Of a stretch of DNA of 64,000 nucleotides, positions 36,153 to 45,454 are shown piece after piece; the first letter of the stretch is position 1, and every line of letters begins with the position of its first letter. Made by a program: the position numbers and the translations under genes. The stretch is from Agrobacterium sp. RAC06 (lineage in GTDB: Bacteria > Pseudomonadota > Alphaproteobacteria > Rhizobiales > Rhizobiaceae): NCBI RefSeq assembly GCF_001713475.1, contig NZ_CP016499.1:930001-994000 (forward strand). The letters are read 5' to 3'. A model generated the notes under the pieces. That model saw only the letters and a program-made list of their open reading frames with translations. It had not been told where the DNA came from and made no database searches.

Positions 36153-36782
36153 TCACAGCAGAGCCTGTGACGGCACGATGGTCACCCCCGATGTCGTCGA
36201 CACGGCGGCATCGAGCATGGCACGGGCGATCGCGTCCGGCGGGTTCGGCTTGATGGAGGGCGGCAGGATCGGATCCAGAATCGAAAGCACCCTGCCCGCC
36301 CAATGCTCCATAGGCCGCCGCTCGGGGCGCGGACCATCGATGAGCCCGGGACGAACCAGCACGGTCCGTTCGAAGCCGAGCTGAAGGATATCACGCTCCG
36401 TCTCTCCCTTGACCCGACTGTAGAAAAAGAGCGACGTCACATCCGCTCCCTTTGCCGAATTGAGAACGAAGGTCCGCGCGCCATGGGCCTTTGCCAGCCT
36501 TGCAATCTCCAGAGGATAGTCGTGGTCGACCTGACGGAAGCGCTCGCGTGATCCGGCCGTCTTCAGCGTTGTGCCGAGAGCACAGATCACCGCATCGACG
36601 GCCCAGATCGACGGATCCTGCGGAAGATTGTCGAAATCCACCACCGGCGCCGAAAGGCCAGCTCGTTCCGGCAGCGGCCGGCGGGTCGGGGCGGTTACCG
36701 CCGATACGCGTGGGTCGGCGAGCGCCAGGTTGAGGACATGACTGCCGACAAGTCCGGTGGCGCCCAACAGCAACAGATGCAT
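36153..36782 (-). CDS. NAD(P)-binding Rossmann-fold protein
   Basis: This 209-residue protein begins MHLLLLGATGLVGSHVL, the dinucleotide-binding GxTGxxG loop. It belongs to the atypical short-chain dehydrogenase group (NAD(P)H-binding, HTATIP2/YbjT-like): VICALGTTLKTAGSRERFRQVDHDYPLEIARLA and LNSAKGADVTSLFFYSRVKGETE, with a YxxxK-like catalytic region. ATG 36782 is chosen because the glycine loop must lie near the start; the frame extends to 36848. Confidence 0.85.
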   Translation of the reverse strand: MHLLLLGATGLVGSHVLNLALADPRVSAVTAPTRRPLPERAGLSAPVVDFDNLPQDPSIWAVDAVICALGTTLKTAGSRERFRQVDHDYPLEIARLAKAHGARTFVLNSAKGADVTSLFFYSRVKGETERDILQLGFERTVLVRPGLIDGPRPERRPMEHWAGRVLSILDPILPPSIKPNPPDAIARAMLDAAVSTTSGVTIVPSQALL

Positions 36783-36876
36783 GATCCCGTCTCCTTCGTT
36801 CCGATGTCTCGCCTCAAGGCCAGTGCCAAGGCGCAATGCAGGCCTCAATGCACGCCAAGACTGCCCGTTCCATCAC

Positions 36877-36909
36877 ACAAACGAAAGAAGCGCCGCATCG
36901 CTGCGGCGC
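36877..36909 (-). terminator. Rho-independent terminator of the chemoreceptor gene
   Basis: On the minus strand a GCGCCGC/GCGGCGC stem (36890-36909) is followed by TTCTTTCGTTT. It lies 37 bp past the stop codon of the minus-strand chemoreceptor. Confidence 0.75.
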
Positions 36910-36946
36910 CTCTGTATTTAACTAGTTAGCAATTTCCCGAAGTTTC

Positions 36947-38857
36947 TCAGGCGGCCGTGCGATAGCCGGCCGAGCCGGCCGATGCGCCACCTTCCAGCTT
37001 GAAGCGGGCGAGCTGCGCCTGCAGCTGGCGGGCTTCGCTGGCGAGAACCTGGCTGGCCGCCGTTGTCTCTTCGACCATGGCGGCGTTCTGCTGGGTCATC
37101 TGGTCCATGTGGTTGACCGAGGTGTTGATCTCGCCGAGCGCTGCCGACTGCTCTTCGGCAGCACGGGCAATCGTCACGACGTGATCGTTGACGCGGTTGA
37201 CCAGCGATTCGATTTCCTTCAGCGCCTCGCCGGTGGACAGAACGAGCGACACGCCGCCCTTCACTTCCTCGGCCGAGGTGTTGATCAGGGTCTTGATCTC
37301 CTTCGCAGCATTCGCCGAGCGCTGGGCCAGTTCACGCACTTCCTGAGCGACGACGGCGAAACCACGACCGGCTTCACCGGCGCGCGCAGCTTCGACGCCT
37401 GCGTTCAGCGCCAAGAGGTTGGTCTGGAAGGCGATCTCGTCGATCACGGAGATGATCTGGCTGATCTTCTGCGAGGACTGCTCGATGCGGCCCATGGCGT
37501 CGATCGCGTTGCGAACGATATCGCCCGACTTGCCAGCGCTCGACTTGGTCTCGTCGACCATGTGCGAGGCTTCCTTGGCGCGCTGGGTCGAGGTCTTGAC
37601 CGTTGTGGTGATTTCCTCAAGCGCTGCGGCGGTCTCTTCCAGCGAAGCAGCCTGCTGCTCGGTGCGGCGGGCGAGCTGGTTGGCGGCCGACGACAGCTCG
37701 CCGGAATTGCCGGTGATGGTGCCAGCAGCGCTCAGGATGTTCTGCATGGTCTGGCGCAGAACGGCCATGGTCTGGTTGACGTTGCCCTGCAGTTCGGCAA
37801 AGGCGCCCTGGAACTGGCCCTGCATGTCATGCGTGAGGTCAGCATCGGCAAGCGCTGCAATGACGCGGCGCACTTCGGTCACGCCGCGATCGACGCTTTC
37901 GACCAGCTCGTTGACCGAGGCTGCAAAGCGCTGCAGGTCCGCATCCTCATAGGTCTTGGAGATGCGCTTTGAGAAGTCGCCGGCAGCAGCAGCGGCGACG
38001 ATATCGCTGATCGAGGTTTGCAGGTCACGGCTCTGGGCGTGGAGGGCCGCTTCCTGCGCTTCCATGGCACGCATCTGCGCTTCATTGGTTCGGAAGACTT
38101 CGAGCGCACGCGCCATCTCGCCGATCTCATCCTTGCGCTCGGTACCGGCAATCGCGTTGCCGAGCTTGCCGGAGGCCATTTCCGTCATGACGGCGGTCAG
38201 GCTGCGGATCGGGTTGACGATGCCGCGGCGGGCAAGCAGGAAGCTGATCGCGACGCCTGCGAGAATGCAGACGGCGGCGGTGACGATCTGGACCAGCATG
38301 GTGAAGCCAGAGGCGGCCAGCGCGTTTTCACGCGAACCTGTCAGGCTCTCGGCCGACGAGGTCGAATATTCCTTGACGACTGATGTCACTGTCTTCTGCG
38401 CCTCGAGCGCCTTGGCGAGCTCGGCCTTCATGACGGCGAGATCCTGACCAGCCGGCGTGGCGGCGACGGCCACCATGGCGCGGATCTGGTTGAAATAGGC
38501 ATCCAGCGCCTGCTTGGTGCGATCGAGGATCTGGGCTTCGGCCGGGCTCGCGGTGGTCGCGATCTTCGGCAGGCGTGCGAGCATCTCGGCGGCACGCTTG
38601 TCGGTTTCGGCCGCGAAATCTGCGGCCTTTTCAGGCGCCAGCGCCAGTTGGTAGGTCATGCGCGAAATGGCGATGATGTCGACGCGCAGGTCCATGGCCT
38701 CGCGGGCCACCTCCTCGCGGGCGCCGGTATCCTTGAGGGCCGCGCCCAGCGAGGAGAGACCGCTTGCGCCGACGGCTGCAATCGCGGCAGCCGCCACGCC
38801 CATCAGGACGACGACAAGGCTGACCTTCTTCAGAATGGAAAGATTGGCAATACTCAT
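36947..38857 (-). CDS. Methyl-accepting chemotaxis protein
   Basis: The protein is 636 residues. An N-terminal membrane segment ([26 protein letters not shown]), a periplasmic helical domain of about 150 residues, a second membrane segment ([23 protein letters not shown]), a HAMP domain (about 215-265), a second HAMP-like linker, and the signalling hairpin with [33 protein letters not shown], which binds CheA/CheW. It ends [17 protein letters not shown] with no NWETF-type CheR tether. The ATG 38857 has GGAGTGAG upstream; the frame extends to 38941. Confidence 0.93.
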   Translation of the reverse strand: MSIANLSILKKVSLVVVLMGVAAAAIAAVGASGLSSLGAALKDTGAREEVAREAMDLRVDIIAISRMTYQLALAPEKAADFAAETDKRAAEMLARLPKIATTASPAEAQILDRTKQALDAYFNQIRAMVAVAATPAGQDLAVMKAELAKALEAQKTVTSVVKEYSTSSAESLTGSRENALAASGFTMLVQIVTAAVCILAGVAISFLLARRGIVNPIRSLTAVMTEMASGKLGNAIAGTERKDEIGEMARALEVFRTNEAQMRAMEAQEAALHAQSRDLQTSISDIVAAAAAGDFSKRISKTYEDADLQRFAASVNELVESVDRGVTEVRRVIAALADADLTHDMQGQFQGAFAELQGNVNQTMAVLRQTMQNILSAAGTITGNSGELSSAANQLARRTEQQAASLEETAAALEEITTTVKTSTQRAKEASHMVDETKSSAGKSGDIVRNAIDAMGRIEQSSQKISQIISVIDEIAFQTNLLALNAGVEAARAGEAGRGFAVVAQEVRELAQRSANAAKEIKTLINTSAEEVKGGVSLVLSTGEALKEIESLVNRVNDHVVTIARAAEEQSAALGEINTSVNHMDQMTQQNAAMVEETTAASQVLASEARQLQAQLARFKLEGGASAGSAGYRTAA

Positions 38858-39272
38858 GGAAAATCTCACTCCGTGCGAACCCGCCATCCTGGCAGGCGGC
38901 CCTGACCGGCCGGGCATGGAGCTCATTCCATACGTCTGCACCTCTTCTACGCGTCACATGTTGCAATTTCGTTGCTGCGCAATACAGGAAAGACGCAGAT
39001 GATTTTTAGGCCACTCCCCGCGGGGCGCGGACGGGGCGGGCGATGCAGCGTGTCAATGAGCAAATTCTTGGCAGGCCTAATCCCCAGGTTTTTGAGCAAC
39101 AGGTGCAGCCTTTCGCGAAAGCCCCCAAATGCGGGGCGCCGTTTGCCCCGGCGGCTCATTTCGGCACGAATTTTATCCCGTGACATCTGGTTGACGGAGC
39201 GACATGCGGGGCCGCTTGCATCACATCGTCCGAGAAAGCCCTTTCATTCCCGTGACTTCGCTCTTTTGCCCG

Positions 39273-39281
39273 TTATCCACA
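39273..39281 (+). promoter_or_regulatory. Consensus DnaA box
   Basis: TTATCCACA matches the strict DnaA box consensus. It lies 9 bp from an NrdR-box-like site and 422 bp upstream of nrdJ. DnaA is known to control ribonucleotide reductase operons in E. coli, so a regulatory role is plausible; a single box does not suggest an origin. Confidence 0.5.
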
Positions 39282-39289
39282 ATCCAACA

Positions 39290-39305
39290 CCACAAGATAT
39301 AGCGT
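39290..39305 (+). promoter_or_regulatory. Solitary NrdR-box-like site
   Basis: CCACAAGATATAGCGT agrees with the NrdR consensus acaCwAtATaTwGtgt at 13 of 16 positions by my count. No partner lies 31 bp to either side. It could be a distal site or a chance match. Confidence 0.4.
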
Positions 39306-39534
39306 TAACATTTCCTTCACAGACCACCCCTTGACGGAATCAGTCGGGACGATGTTAATGGACCCTGTTGCGGCGGCGACTGGACCGGGCATTAACGAGG
39401 CCGGGTTTCATCAAACATTGTGGCGGCTTTCTTTGAGGTGGAACGGCGTTCTGACGGCGCCCTCCACGGCAGGAAATTTGTGCGATTTTTGACCGCCGGA
39501 CAGGGGGTCTGGGTCTGGCGGCAATTGTGTGGTA

Positions 39535-39581
39535 AAACTATATTTAGTATTTGCAGCCACCATCACCACAAGATAGAGGGT
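39535..39581 (+). promoter_or_regulatory. Pair of NrdR-box-like sites 31 bp apart
   Basis: AAACTATATTTAGTAT (39535-39550) and CCACAAGATAGAGGGT (39566-39581) match the NrdR consensus at 13 and 12 of 16 positions. Their starts are 31 bp apart, about three helical turns, which is the usual spacing of paired NrdR boxes. They lie 122 bp or more before the nrdJ start, near the expected promoter. NrdR represses RNR genes when dATP is high. Confidence 0.65.
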
Positions 39582-39703
39582 GCACTCATCTCCGGATGAA
39601 TCACCTGACGGACGAACCAGTGAACGGCTGCGCGACCCATCGTGCGACCGAACGAAATTTCTCGCGCCGATTTCCGGCGCCCTAGATCGAGGGACACAGG
39701 CAG

Positions 39704-42700
39704 ATGCGCATTGAACGTCGCTTCACCAAACCGGGACAGTCCGCTTACGCGGAGATCGAGTTCCGCAAGGCCATCAGCGAAATCAAGAACCCCGACGGCT
39801 CAATCGTATTTCGTCTTGCCGACATCGACGTCCCCGCCCAGTTCAGCCAGGTGGCGGCGGACATTCTCGCCCAGAAGTATTTCCGCAAGGCCGGCGTGCC
39901 GAAGGTGCTGAAGAAGGTTGAGGAGAACGATGTTCCTTCCTTCCTCTGGCGCTCGGTTGCCGATGAAAAGGCACTCGCTGCCCTCCCCGAGAACGAGCGT
40001 TATGGCTCGGAAACCGATGCTCGCCAGGTCTTCGATCGCCTGGCCGGCACCTGGGCCTATTGGGGCTGGAAGGGCAAATATTTCTCATCCGAAGAAGATG
40101 CTGCCGCCTTCAAGGACGAGCTCGCCTATATGCTCGCCACCCAGCGCGTCGCACCGAATTCGCCGCAGTGGTTCAACACCGGCCTGCACTGGGCCTATGG
40201 CATCGACGGCCCCGGCCAGGGCCATTTCTATGTCGACCCCTTCACCGGCAAGCTCGTCAAGTCGAAGTCGGCCTATGAGCACCCGCAGCCGCATGCCTGC
40301 TTCATCCAGTCCGTCGAGGACGATCTCGTCAACGAGGGCGGCATCATGGACCTCTGGGTCCGCGAAGCCCGTCTGTTCAAGTACGGCTCCGGCACCGGCT
40401 CCAACTTCTCCTATCTGCGCGGCGAAGGCGAAAAGCTGTCCGGCGGCGGTCGCTCGTCCGGCCTCATGTCCTTCCTGAAGATCGGCGACCGTGCAGCGGG
40501 CGCCATCAAGTCTGGCGGCACCACGCGTCGTGCGGCCAAGATGGTCGTCGTCGACATCGACCATCCGGATATCGAAGCCTATATCGACTGGAAGGTGAAG
40601 GAAGAGCAGAAGGTTGCCGCCCTCGTCACCGGTTCCAAGGTCGTCGCCAAGCATCTGAAGGCGATCATGAAGGCCTGCGTCAACTGCGAGGCTGACAACG
40701 GCGCCTGCTTCGACCCGAACGAGAACCCTGCCCTCAAGCGCGAAATCAAGGCCGCGAAGAAGGACCAGGTTCCGGAAAACTACATCAAGCGCGTCATCCA
40801 GTTCGCCCAGCAGGGCTACAAGGATCTCGACTTCAAGACCTATGACACGGACTGGGATTCGGAAGCCTATCTCACGGTCTCCGGCCAGAACTCCAACAAC
40901 TCGGTCTCGCTGAAGGACGACTTCCTACGCGCCGTCGAGAATGATGGCGACTGGAACCTGACCGCCCGCAAGGACGGCAAGGTGATGAAGACGCTGAAGG
41001 CCCGCGACCTCTGGGACAAGATCTCCTATGCCGCCTGGGCATCGGCAGATCCTGGCCTGCACTTCAACACGACGATGAATGACTGGCACACCTCGCCGGC
41101 AGCGGGCCCGATCCGCGCGTCGAACCCGTGCTCGGAATACATGTTCCTCGATGACACGGCCTGCAACCTGGCTTCGCTGAACCTGCTCCGCTTCAAGGAT
41201 CAGAAGACCAAGAACATCGACATCGCCGACTACGAACATGCCGTTCGTCTGTGGACCGTCGTTCTCGAAGTCTCCGTGATGATGGCGCAGTTCCCGTCGC
41301 GCCAGATCGCCGAACGCTCCTATGAATACCGCACGCTCGGCCTCGGCTACGCAAACATCGGCGGCCTGCTGATGTCCTCGGGCATCCCGTATGATAGCGC
41401 CGAAGGCCGTGCCATCGCCGGTGCGCTCACCGCCATCATGACCGGCGTCTCCTATGCGACGTCAGCCGAAATCGCCTCGGAACTCGGCCCCTTCCCGGGC
41501 TTTGCGCCGAACCGCGACAACATGCTGCGCGTCATCCGCAACCATCGCCGCGCAGCACTCGGCCTGTCGGACGGCTATGAAGGCCTCTCGGTCAACCCAG
41601 TCCCGCTCGTCCATGCCGAATGCACGGATCCGGCCCTGATCGCCCATGCCACGGCTGCCTGGGACAAGGCTTTGGCGCTCGGCGAAAAGCATGGCTACCG
41701 CAATGCCCAGGTCTCGGTCATCGCGCCCACAGGCACGATCGGTCTCGTCATGGACTGCGACACGACCGGCATCGAGCCCGACTTTGCGCTGGTCAAGTTC
41801 AAGAAGCTCGCCGGTGGCGGTTACTTCAAGATCATCAACGCTGCCGTTCCGGAAGCGCTGCGCTCGCTCGGCTATTCGGAAAGCCAGATCGCCGAAATCG
41901 ACGCCTATGCCGTCGGCCATGGCAACCTGAACCAGGCGCCGGGCATCAATCCCTCGACGCTCAAGGCCAAGGGCTTCACCGACGAGAAGATCGAAGCCGT
42001 CAACGGCGCGCTGAAGGCCGCCTTCGACATCAAGTTCGTCTTCAACCAGTGGACGCTCGGCGCTGACTTCCTGAAAGAGACCCTCAAGGTCTCCGACGAG
42101 CAGCTCGCCGACATGAGCTTCAACCTGCTCGACCACATGGGCTTCTCGAAGAAGGACATCGAGGCCGCCAACATCCATGTCTGCGGTGCGATGACGCTGG
42201 AAGGCGCCCCCTTCCTCAAGAAGGAGCACCTGCCCGTCTTCGATTGCGCCAACCCCTGCGGCAAGATCGGCAAGCGTTATCTCTCGGTCGAATCCCACAT
42301 CCGCATGATGGCGGCTGCCCAGCCGTTCATCTCGGGCGCGATCTCCAAGACGATCAACATGCCGAACGAAGCCACCGTCGAAGATTGCGGCTCCGCCTAC
42401 ATGCTGTCCTGGAAGCTGGCACTGAAGGCCAACGCGCTTTACCGCGACGGCTCGAAGCTCTCCCAGCCGCTCAATGCCTCGCTGATCGAGGACGAGGATG
42501 ACGAGGACGGCGTCGACGAACTGCTCCAGCAGCCGATGGCGGCCCAGGCGGTCACCATCACGGAACGCATCGTCGAGCGTATCGTCGATCGTGTCGTGCG
42601 CGAGCAGGAAAAGCTGCCGACCCGCCGCAAGGGTTACACCCAGAAGGCCAAGATCGGTGGTCACACCATCTTCCTGCGCACCGGCGAATATGACGACGGC

Positions 42701-43486
42701 CGTCTCGGCGAAATCTTCCTTGACATGAACAAGGAAGGCTCGGCCCTTCGCGCCTTCATCAACAACTTCGCCATCTCCGTCTCGCTCGGCCTGCAATATG
42801 GCGTGCCGCTCGAGGAATATGTCGACGCCTTCACCTTCACCAAGTTCGAGCCGGCCGGCATGGTCACCGGCAACGACGCGATCAAGAATGCGACGTCGAT
42901 CCTCGACTACGTCTTCCGCGAGCTGGCGATCTCCTATCTCGGTCGCCACGATCTCGCCCATGTCGACACCTCTGACTTCTCGACCACGGCACTTGGCCGC
43001 GGCATGAAGGAAGGCAAGGCAGACGTCGTCTCCAAGGGCCTGACCCGCGGTTACAAGCCGACGCTCGTCTCCAGCCACATGCCGGCAGCGGCGGGCAGCG
43101 AGCCCAAGGGTGCCGCCACCGCCCTCCCCGCCAAGGCGTCTGCCACCGTCACCGCCTTCTCCTCTTCGGGCGCCACCGCCCGCAAGCTCGAAGTGACGAC
43201 CGCTGTTGCAACCTCTGAAGTCGTTTCCTTCAAGCGCGACTACGAGGAGCGCGCCGTGGAACTGGCCGAGGAGATCGCCTCCGAAAGCGTCTTCACCGAC
43301 GCTGCGGCGGATGAGGCGGCAGCTGCCAAGGCCGACGCCAAGAAGCTCGAGGCCTCCCGCCGCATGCGCTCGATCGCGCAGGGGTATACGGGCAACATGT
43401 GCTCGGAATGCCAGAACTTCACGATGGTGCGGAACGGCACCTGCGAGAAGTGCGACACGTGTGGCGCGACGAGCGGGTGCAGCTGA
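39704..43486 (+). CDS. nrdJ: Vitamin B12-dependent (class II) ribonucleotide reductase
   Basis: This 1260-residue enzyme reduces ribonucleotides to deoxyribonucleotides using an adenosylcobalamin radical, independent of oxygen. Key segments: [21 protein letters not shown] (active-site cysteine), [14 protein letters not shown], and [16 protein letters not shown] near the specificity and active-site loops. The C-terminal tail [19 protein letters not shown] continuing to [10 protein letters not shown] carries the redox-active and zinc-binding cysteines. [17 protein letters not shown] segment and a long Ala-rich spacer precede the tail. It is followed by a rho-independent terminator. Confidence 0.97.
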   Translation: MRIERRFTKPGQSAYAEIEFRKAISEIKNPDGSIVFRLADIDVPAQFSQVAADILAQKYFRKAGVPKVLKKVEENDVPSFLWRSVADEKALAALPENERYGSETDARQVFDRLAGTWAYWGWKGKYFSSEEDAAAFKDELAYMLATQRVAPNSPQWFNTGLHWAYGIDGPGQGHFYVDPFTGKLVKSKSAYEHPQPHACFIQSVEDDLVNEGGIMDLWVREARLFKYGSGTGSNFSYLRGEGEKLSGGGRSSGLMSFLKIGDRAAGAIKSGGTTRRAAKMVVVDIDHPDIEAYIDWKVKEEQKVAALVTGSKVVAKHLKAIMKACVNCEADNGACFDPNENPALKREIKAAKKDQVPENYIKRVIQFAQQGYKDLDFKTYDTDWDSEAYLTVSGQNSNNSVSLKDDFLRAVENDGDWNLTARKDGKVMKTLKARDLWDKISYAAWASADPGLHFNTTMNDWHTSPAAGPIRASNPCSEYMFLDDTACNLASLNLLRFKDQKTKNIDIADYEHAVRLWTVVLEVSVMMAQFPSRQIAERSYEYRTLGLGYANIGGLLMSSGIPYDSAEGRAIAGALTAIMTGVSYATSAEIASELGPFPGFAPNRDNMLRVIRNHRRAALGLSDGYEGLSVNPVPLVHAECTDPALIAHATAAWDKALALGEKHGYRNAQVSVIAPTGTIGLVMDCDTTGIEPDFALVKFKKLAGGGYFKIINAAVPEALRSLGYSESQIAEIDAYAVGHGNLNQAPGINPSTLKAKGFTDEKIEAVNGALKAAFDIKFVFNQWTLGADFLKETLKVSDEQLADMSFNLLDHMGFSKKDIEAANIHVCGAMTLEGAPFLKKEHLPVFDCANPCGKIGKRYLSVESHIRMMAAAQPFISGAISKTINMPNEATVEDCGSAYMLSWKLALKANALYRDGSKLSQPLNASLIEDEDDEDGVDELLQQPMAAQAVTITERIVERIVDRVVREQEKLPTRRKGYTQKAKIGGHTIFLRTGEYDDGRLGEIFLDMNKEGSALRAFINNFAISVSLGLQYGVPLEEYVDAFTFTKFEPAGMVTGNDAIKNATSILDYVFRELAISYLGRHDLAHVDTSDFSTTALGRGMKEGKADVVSKGLTRGYKPTLVSSHMPAAAGSEPKGAATALPAKASATVTAFSSSGATARKLEVTTAVATSEVVSFKRDYEERAVELAEEIASESVFTDAAADEAAAAKADAKKLEASRRMRSIAQGYTGNMCSECQNFTMVRNGTCEKCDTCGATSGCS

Positions 43487-43511
43487 TTAGCTGAGAATTG
43501 AACGAGATTTC

Positions 43512-43540
43512 GGCCCGGGGGAAACCTCGGGCCTTTTGTT
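43512..43540 (+). terminator. Rho-independent terminator of nrdJ
   Basis: GGCCCGGGG (43512-43520) and CCTCGGGCC (43525-43533) pair (one G-T) around a GAAA tetraloop and are followed by TTTTGTT. It lies 26 bp after the nrdJ stop. Confidence 0.9.
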
Positions 43541-43559
43541 GCGATGATGAGGTCAGCCA

Positions 43560-44294
43560 ATGAATGAATTCAACTGGACGTGTCCTTACTGTTCAAATCA
43601 TCAAACCGTGGTCAGCGCCAAGTTCGATGCCTCCACAGTACGCCTTAATGTCGGAGATACAGCCGATGGAAACTGTGTTGGCGTGAAAATCACGTCAATC
43701 GGATGCTCTAATACCTCGTGCAAGAACGTAACAATCGATGTTTCTTATGGAAAGCTGACTCAAAGCCAGTTCACTCATGACTACATACTTAGCAGAGCGA
43801 CACTAACCGTACCAATAAAGCCGGAGAGCCGTGCGCGCGCGCTGCCACAGTGTATTCCCGCGCCAATTGCCAATGACTATTCCGAAGCTTGCCGGATTTC
43901 AAATCTGAGCCCGAAAGCATCAGCGACCCTTGCAAGACGTTGCTTGCAAGGCATGCTTAGAGATTTTTGCGGCATTACAAAGCCGACCCTCCATCAGGAA
44001 ATCAACGACCTCAAGAAGCAATTCGATGAAGGACATGCCCCCAGGGGCGTATCTGAAGAGAGCTTCGAAGCCATTGAAGCGATCCGTAAGATTGGCAATA
44101 TCGGTGCTCATATGGAGAAAGACATTAACGTGATCGTCGATGTCGAACCGGATGAAGCAGAACTGCTACTCAGTCTCGTGGAGAACTTGTTCGACGATTG
44201 GTACATTGCCCGCCAAAAGCGGCAAGACAGATTAGCACGCGTAACCGCGAGTGTTGAAGAGAAAGAAGTCATCCGGAAGGGTCCTTCGGAATAG
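43560..44294 (+). CDS. DUF4145 protein with N-terminal zinc-ribbon-like cysteines
   Basis: The protein is 244 residues. The N-terminus has CPYC and then a C..SC pair (about residues 8-55), likely a zinc ribbon. The C-terminal half, RRCLQGMLRDFCGI and then IEAIRKIGNIGAHMEKD, is the DUF4145 HEPN-like helical domain, which often appears in restriction and defence-related proteins. It uses visibly more A/T-rich codons than its neighbours (AAT, ATA, TTT), and lies between nrdJ and a repeat tract, so recent acquisition is likely. No restriction gene is adjacent. Confidence 0.75.
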   Translation: MNEFNWTCPYCSNHQTVVSAKFDASTVRLNVGDTADGNCVGVKITSIGCSNTSCKNVTIDVSYGKLTQSQFTHDYILSRATLTVPIKPESRARALPQCIPAPIANDYSEACRISNLSPKASATLARRCLQGMLRDFCGITKPTLHQEINDLKKQFDEGHAPRGVSEESFEAIEAIRKIGNIGAHMEKDINVIVDVEPDEAELLLSLVENLFDDWYIARQKRQDRLARVTASVEEKEVIRKGPSE

Positions 44295-44311
44295 CATCTG
44301 AGGGGACCCCA

Positions 44312-44431
44312 CCTCCCCATGCGGGGGAGGCCGGAAAATCGAAGGCTTAGGCCAGCGCAAGCGGCCTAAACTTCAGATTTTCCTGGAGAGGGGCGCGGTT
44401 CCGTTGCCACCCGCCTCACCGAGCCCCTCTC
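44312..44431. repeat. Compound palindromic repeat downstream of the DUF4145 gene
   Basis: Three nested hairpins follow one another: CCTCCCC/GGGGGAGG (44312-44330), a long stem from AAAATCGAAG..TTAGGCC to GGCCTAA.CTTC.GATTTT (44335-44381), and GAGAGGGGC/GCCCCTCTC (44386-44431). This looks like a mosaic intergenic element and is distinct from the REP family that follows. Confidence 0.65.
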
Positions 44432-44472
44432 TTGCGAAATCTGAGGTTTGGCCCTGATCGGCGAAGGTCTAG

Positions 44473-44634
44473 GCTTGCGTCTGGATCCTCGGGTCAAGCC
44501 CGAGGATGACGGAGTGTGGGGAGGCTGCGGGTATCCTCCTCCACCGTCTTCATCGCACGAGGCCTGAGGAGAATACCTAGCCACACCCCTAAGGTCGTCA
44601 TCCTCGGGCTTGACCCGAGGATCCAAACACAAGC
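44473..44634. repeat. REP-type mosaic element, copy A (complete)
   Basis: The element begins GCTTGCGTCTGGATCC and ends GGATCCAAACACAAGC. Each end has a REP hairpin (TCCTCGGGTCAAGCCCGAGG core) in opposite orientation. The centre has a further inverted repeat, GGTATCCTCCTC and GAGGAGAATACC, about 24 bases apart. It is one of three copies in this tract. Open frames across it are repeat-derived. Confidence 0.85.
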
Positions 44635-44701
44635 CCTTCAGCGGCAGCGACTGGCACAAGTGCCACCGGAACCCTAACATCAACTCGTAACGCTAGCTGC
44701 T

Positions 44702-44809
44702 GGGTATCCTTCCCTACCCGTCTTCATCGCACAAGGCCTGCGGAGAATACCCTTCCACTCCCCCATACTCCGTCATCCTCGGGCTTGACCCGAGGATCCA
44801 GACACAAGC
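44702..44809. repeat. REP-type mosaic element, copy B (left end missing)
   Basis: It shares the central inverted repeat (TATCC..CTTCATCGCACAAGGCCT..GGAGAATACC) and the right REP hairpin (44771-44800, ending GGATCCAGACACAAGC) with copy A. The left REP is absent. It ends 27 bp from the stop codon of the GIY-YIG gene. Confidence 0.8.
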
Positions 44810-44836
44810 CGTTCAACGACCGCGGCAAGCTCACCC

Positions 44837-45118
44837 TCACAACTCGTAATACAGATCCCGCCAGTCGGGATTGAACCCCTCGATCAACTCGATCTTCCAT
44901 TGCCGATACCAGCGCTTCAGCAACTTCTCCCGCTGGATCGCCGTGCCGATACGGTCGTGCTCTTCGTACCAGACCAGTTGCCGGCAGCCATACTTGGACG
45001 CGAAGCCTGGCGTCTGACCTTCCCGATGCTCGTAAATCCGCCGCTCCAGATCGGATGTCACACCGATATAGAGGGTGCCGCGTTTGTGGTTGGTGACGAT
45101 GTAGACATATCCCGCCAT
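44837..45118 (-). CDS. Single-domain GIY-YIG nuclease
   Basis: This 93-residue protein begins MAGYVYIVTNHKRGTLYIGV, then TSDLERRIYEHREG: the GIY-YIG fold with its catalytic Arg in ERRIYEH and a later Glu (KIELIEGFN region). It matches the small UPF0213/YhbQ-like group. It has no extra DNA-binding domain. The start ATG 45118 lies just outside a REP element; upstream codons (SSHKHTAR) come from that repeat, and there is no clear ribosome site. Inverted REP hairpins bracket the gene at 27 and 11 bp. The role is unknown. Confidence 0.88.
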   Translation of the reverse strand: MAGYVYIVTNHKRGTLYIGVTSDLERRIYEHREGQTPGFASKYGCRQLVWYEEHDRIGTAIQREKLLKRWYRQWKIELIEGFNPDWRDLYYEL

Positions 45119-45454
45119 GCGTGCAGTGTGCTTGTGACTGGATCCTCGGGTCAAGCCCGAGAATGACGGAGTGTGGGGGAGCTATCCTCCTCTACCGTTT
45201 CAATCGCCTAACGCCGGAGGAGAATACTTGCGCCTCCCTGAAGGTCGTCATCCTCGTCCTCGGGTTTAACCCGAGGATGACCCGAGGATCCAGACACAAG
45301 CCTTTCAGGCCAGCCGGTCACGTCAGCCCCCCACTTCCCGAAAAAAAGGGGGACGACTTCCGAAAATCCTCCAACAAAATCAACAAAACAAAGTTTTTTC
45401 ATCCCCGCCCATTTCCACCCCTTTACCCTAGTCCCAGTCCCGCCCTCGGATACA
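45119..45454. other. REP element copy C followed by AT-rich spacer; no genes
   Basis: 45130-45301 is the third REP element, described separately. 45302-45454 is a less GC-rich spacer with A and T runs (AAAAAAAGGGGG near 45341 and GTTTTTTC near 45394), which could hold a promoter or terminator for the structured region to the right. No gene is supported. Confidence 0.5.
45130..45301. repeat. REP-type mosaic element, copy C (with an internal duplicated hairpin)
   Basis: It begins GCTTGTGACTGGATCC with a plus-orientation REP hairpin (variant CCCGAGAATGACGG), contains the central inverted repeat (TATCCTCCTC..GGAGGAGAATA), and ends in a doubled REP hairpin (TCCTCGTCCTCGGGTTTAAC..GAGGATCC) and GACACAAG. 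It starts 11 bp from the GIY-YIG start codon. Confidence 0.82.

Larger units (their letters stand above)
38858..39703. other. 846-bp intergenic region with nrdJ regulatory sites
   Basis: This gap separates the minus-strand chemoreceptor from nrdJ. It contains three NrdR-box-like sites and a DnaA box (listed separately), and short inverted repeats. Small open frames exist on both strands (for example 38947-39186 minus), but none has a convincing ribosome site or recognisable sequence. No cobalamin riboswitch was found despite nrdJ being B12-dependent; in particular there is no GCCACTG-type B12 box. Confidence 0.6.

Noticed and set aside
38947..39186. A basic 79-codon minus-strand frame in the nrdJ leader
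   Set aside because: It has no recognisable family and no convincing ribosome site, and it overlaps short hairpins. It is kept as a remote possibility only.
39340..39703. Possible cobalamin riboswitch upstream of nrdJ
   Set aside because: I searched for the GCCACTG-type B12 box on both strands and for the typical long leader and found neither.
38858..39703. Replication origin suggested by the DnaA box
   Set aside because: Only one consensus box was found, with no cluster, no parAB, repABC or dnaA gene nearby; a regulatory role is simpler.
44366..44683. A 105-codon minus-strand frame
   Set aside because: Its sequence (DPRVKPEDDD, SGLTRGS) is the translation of the REP hairpins, so it is repeat-derived.
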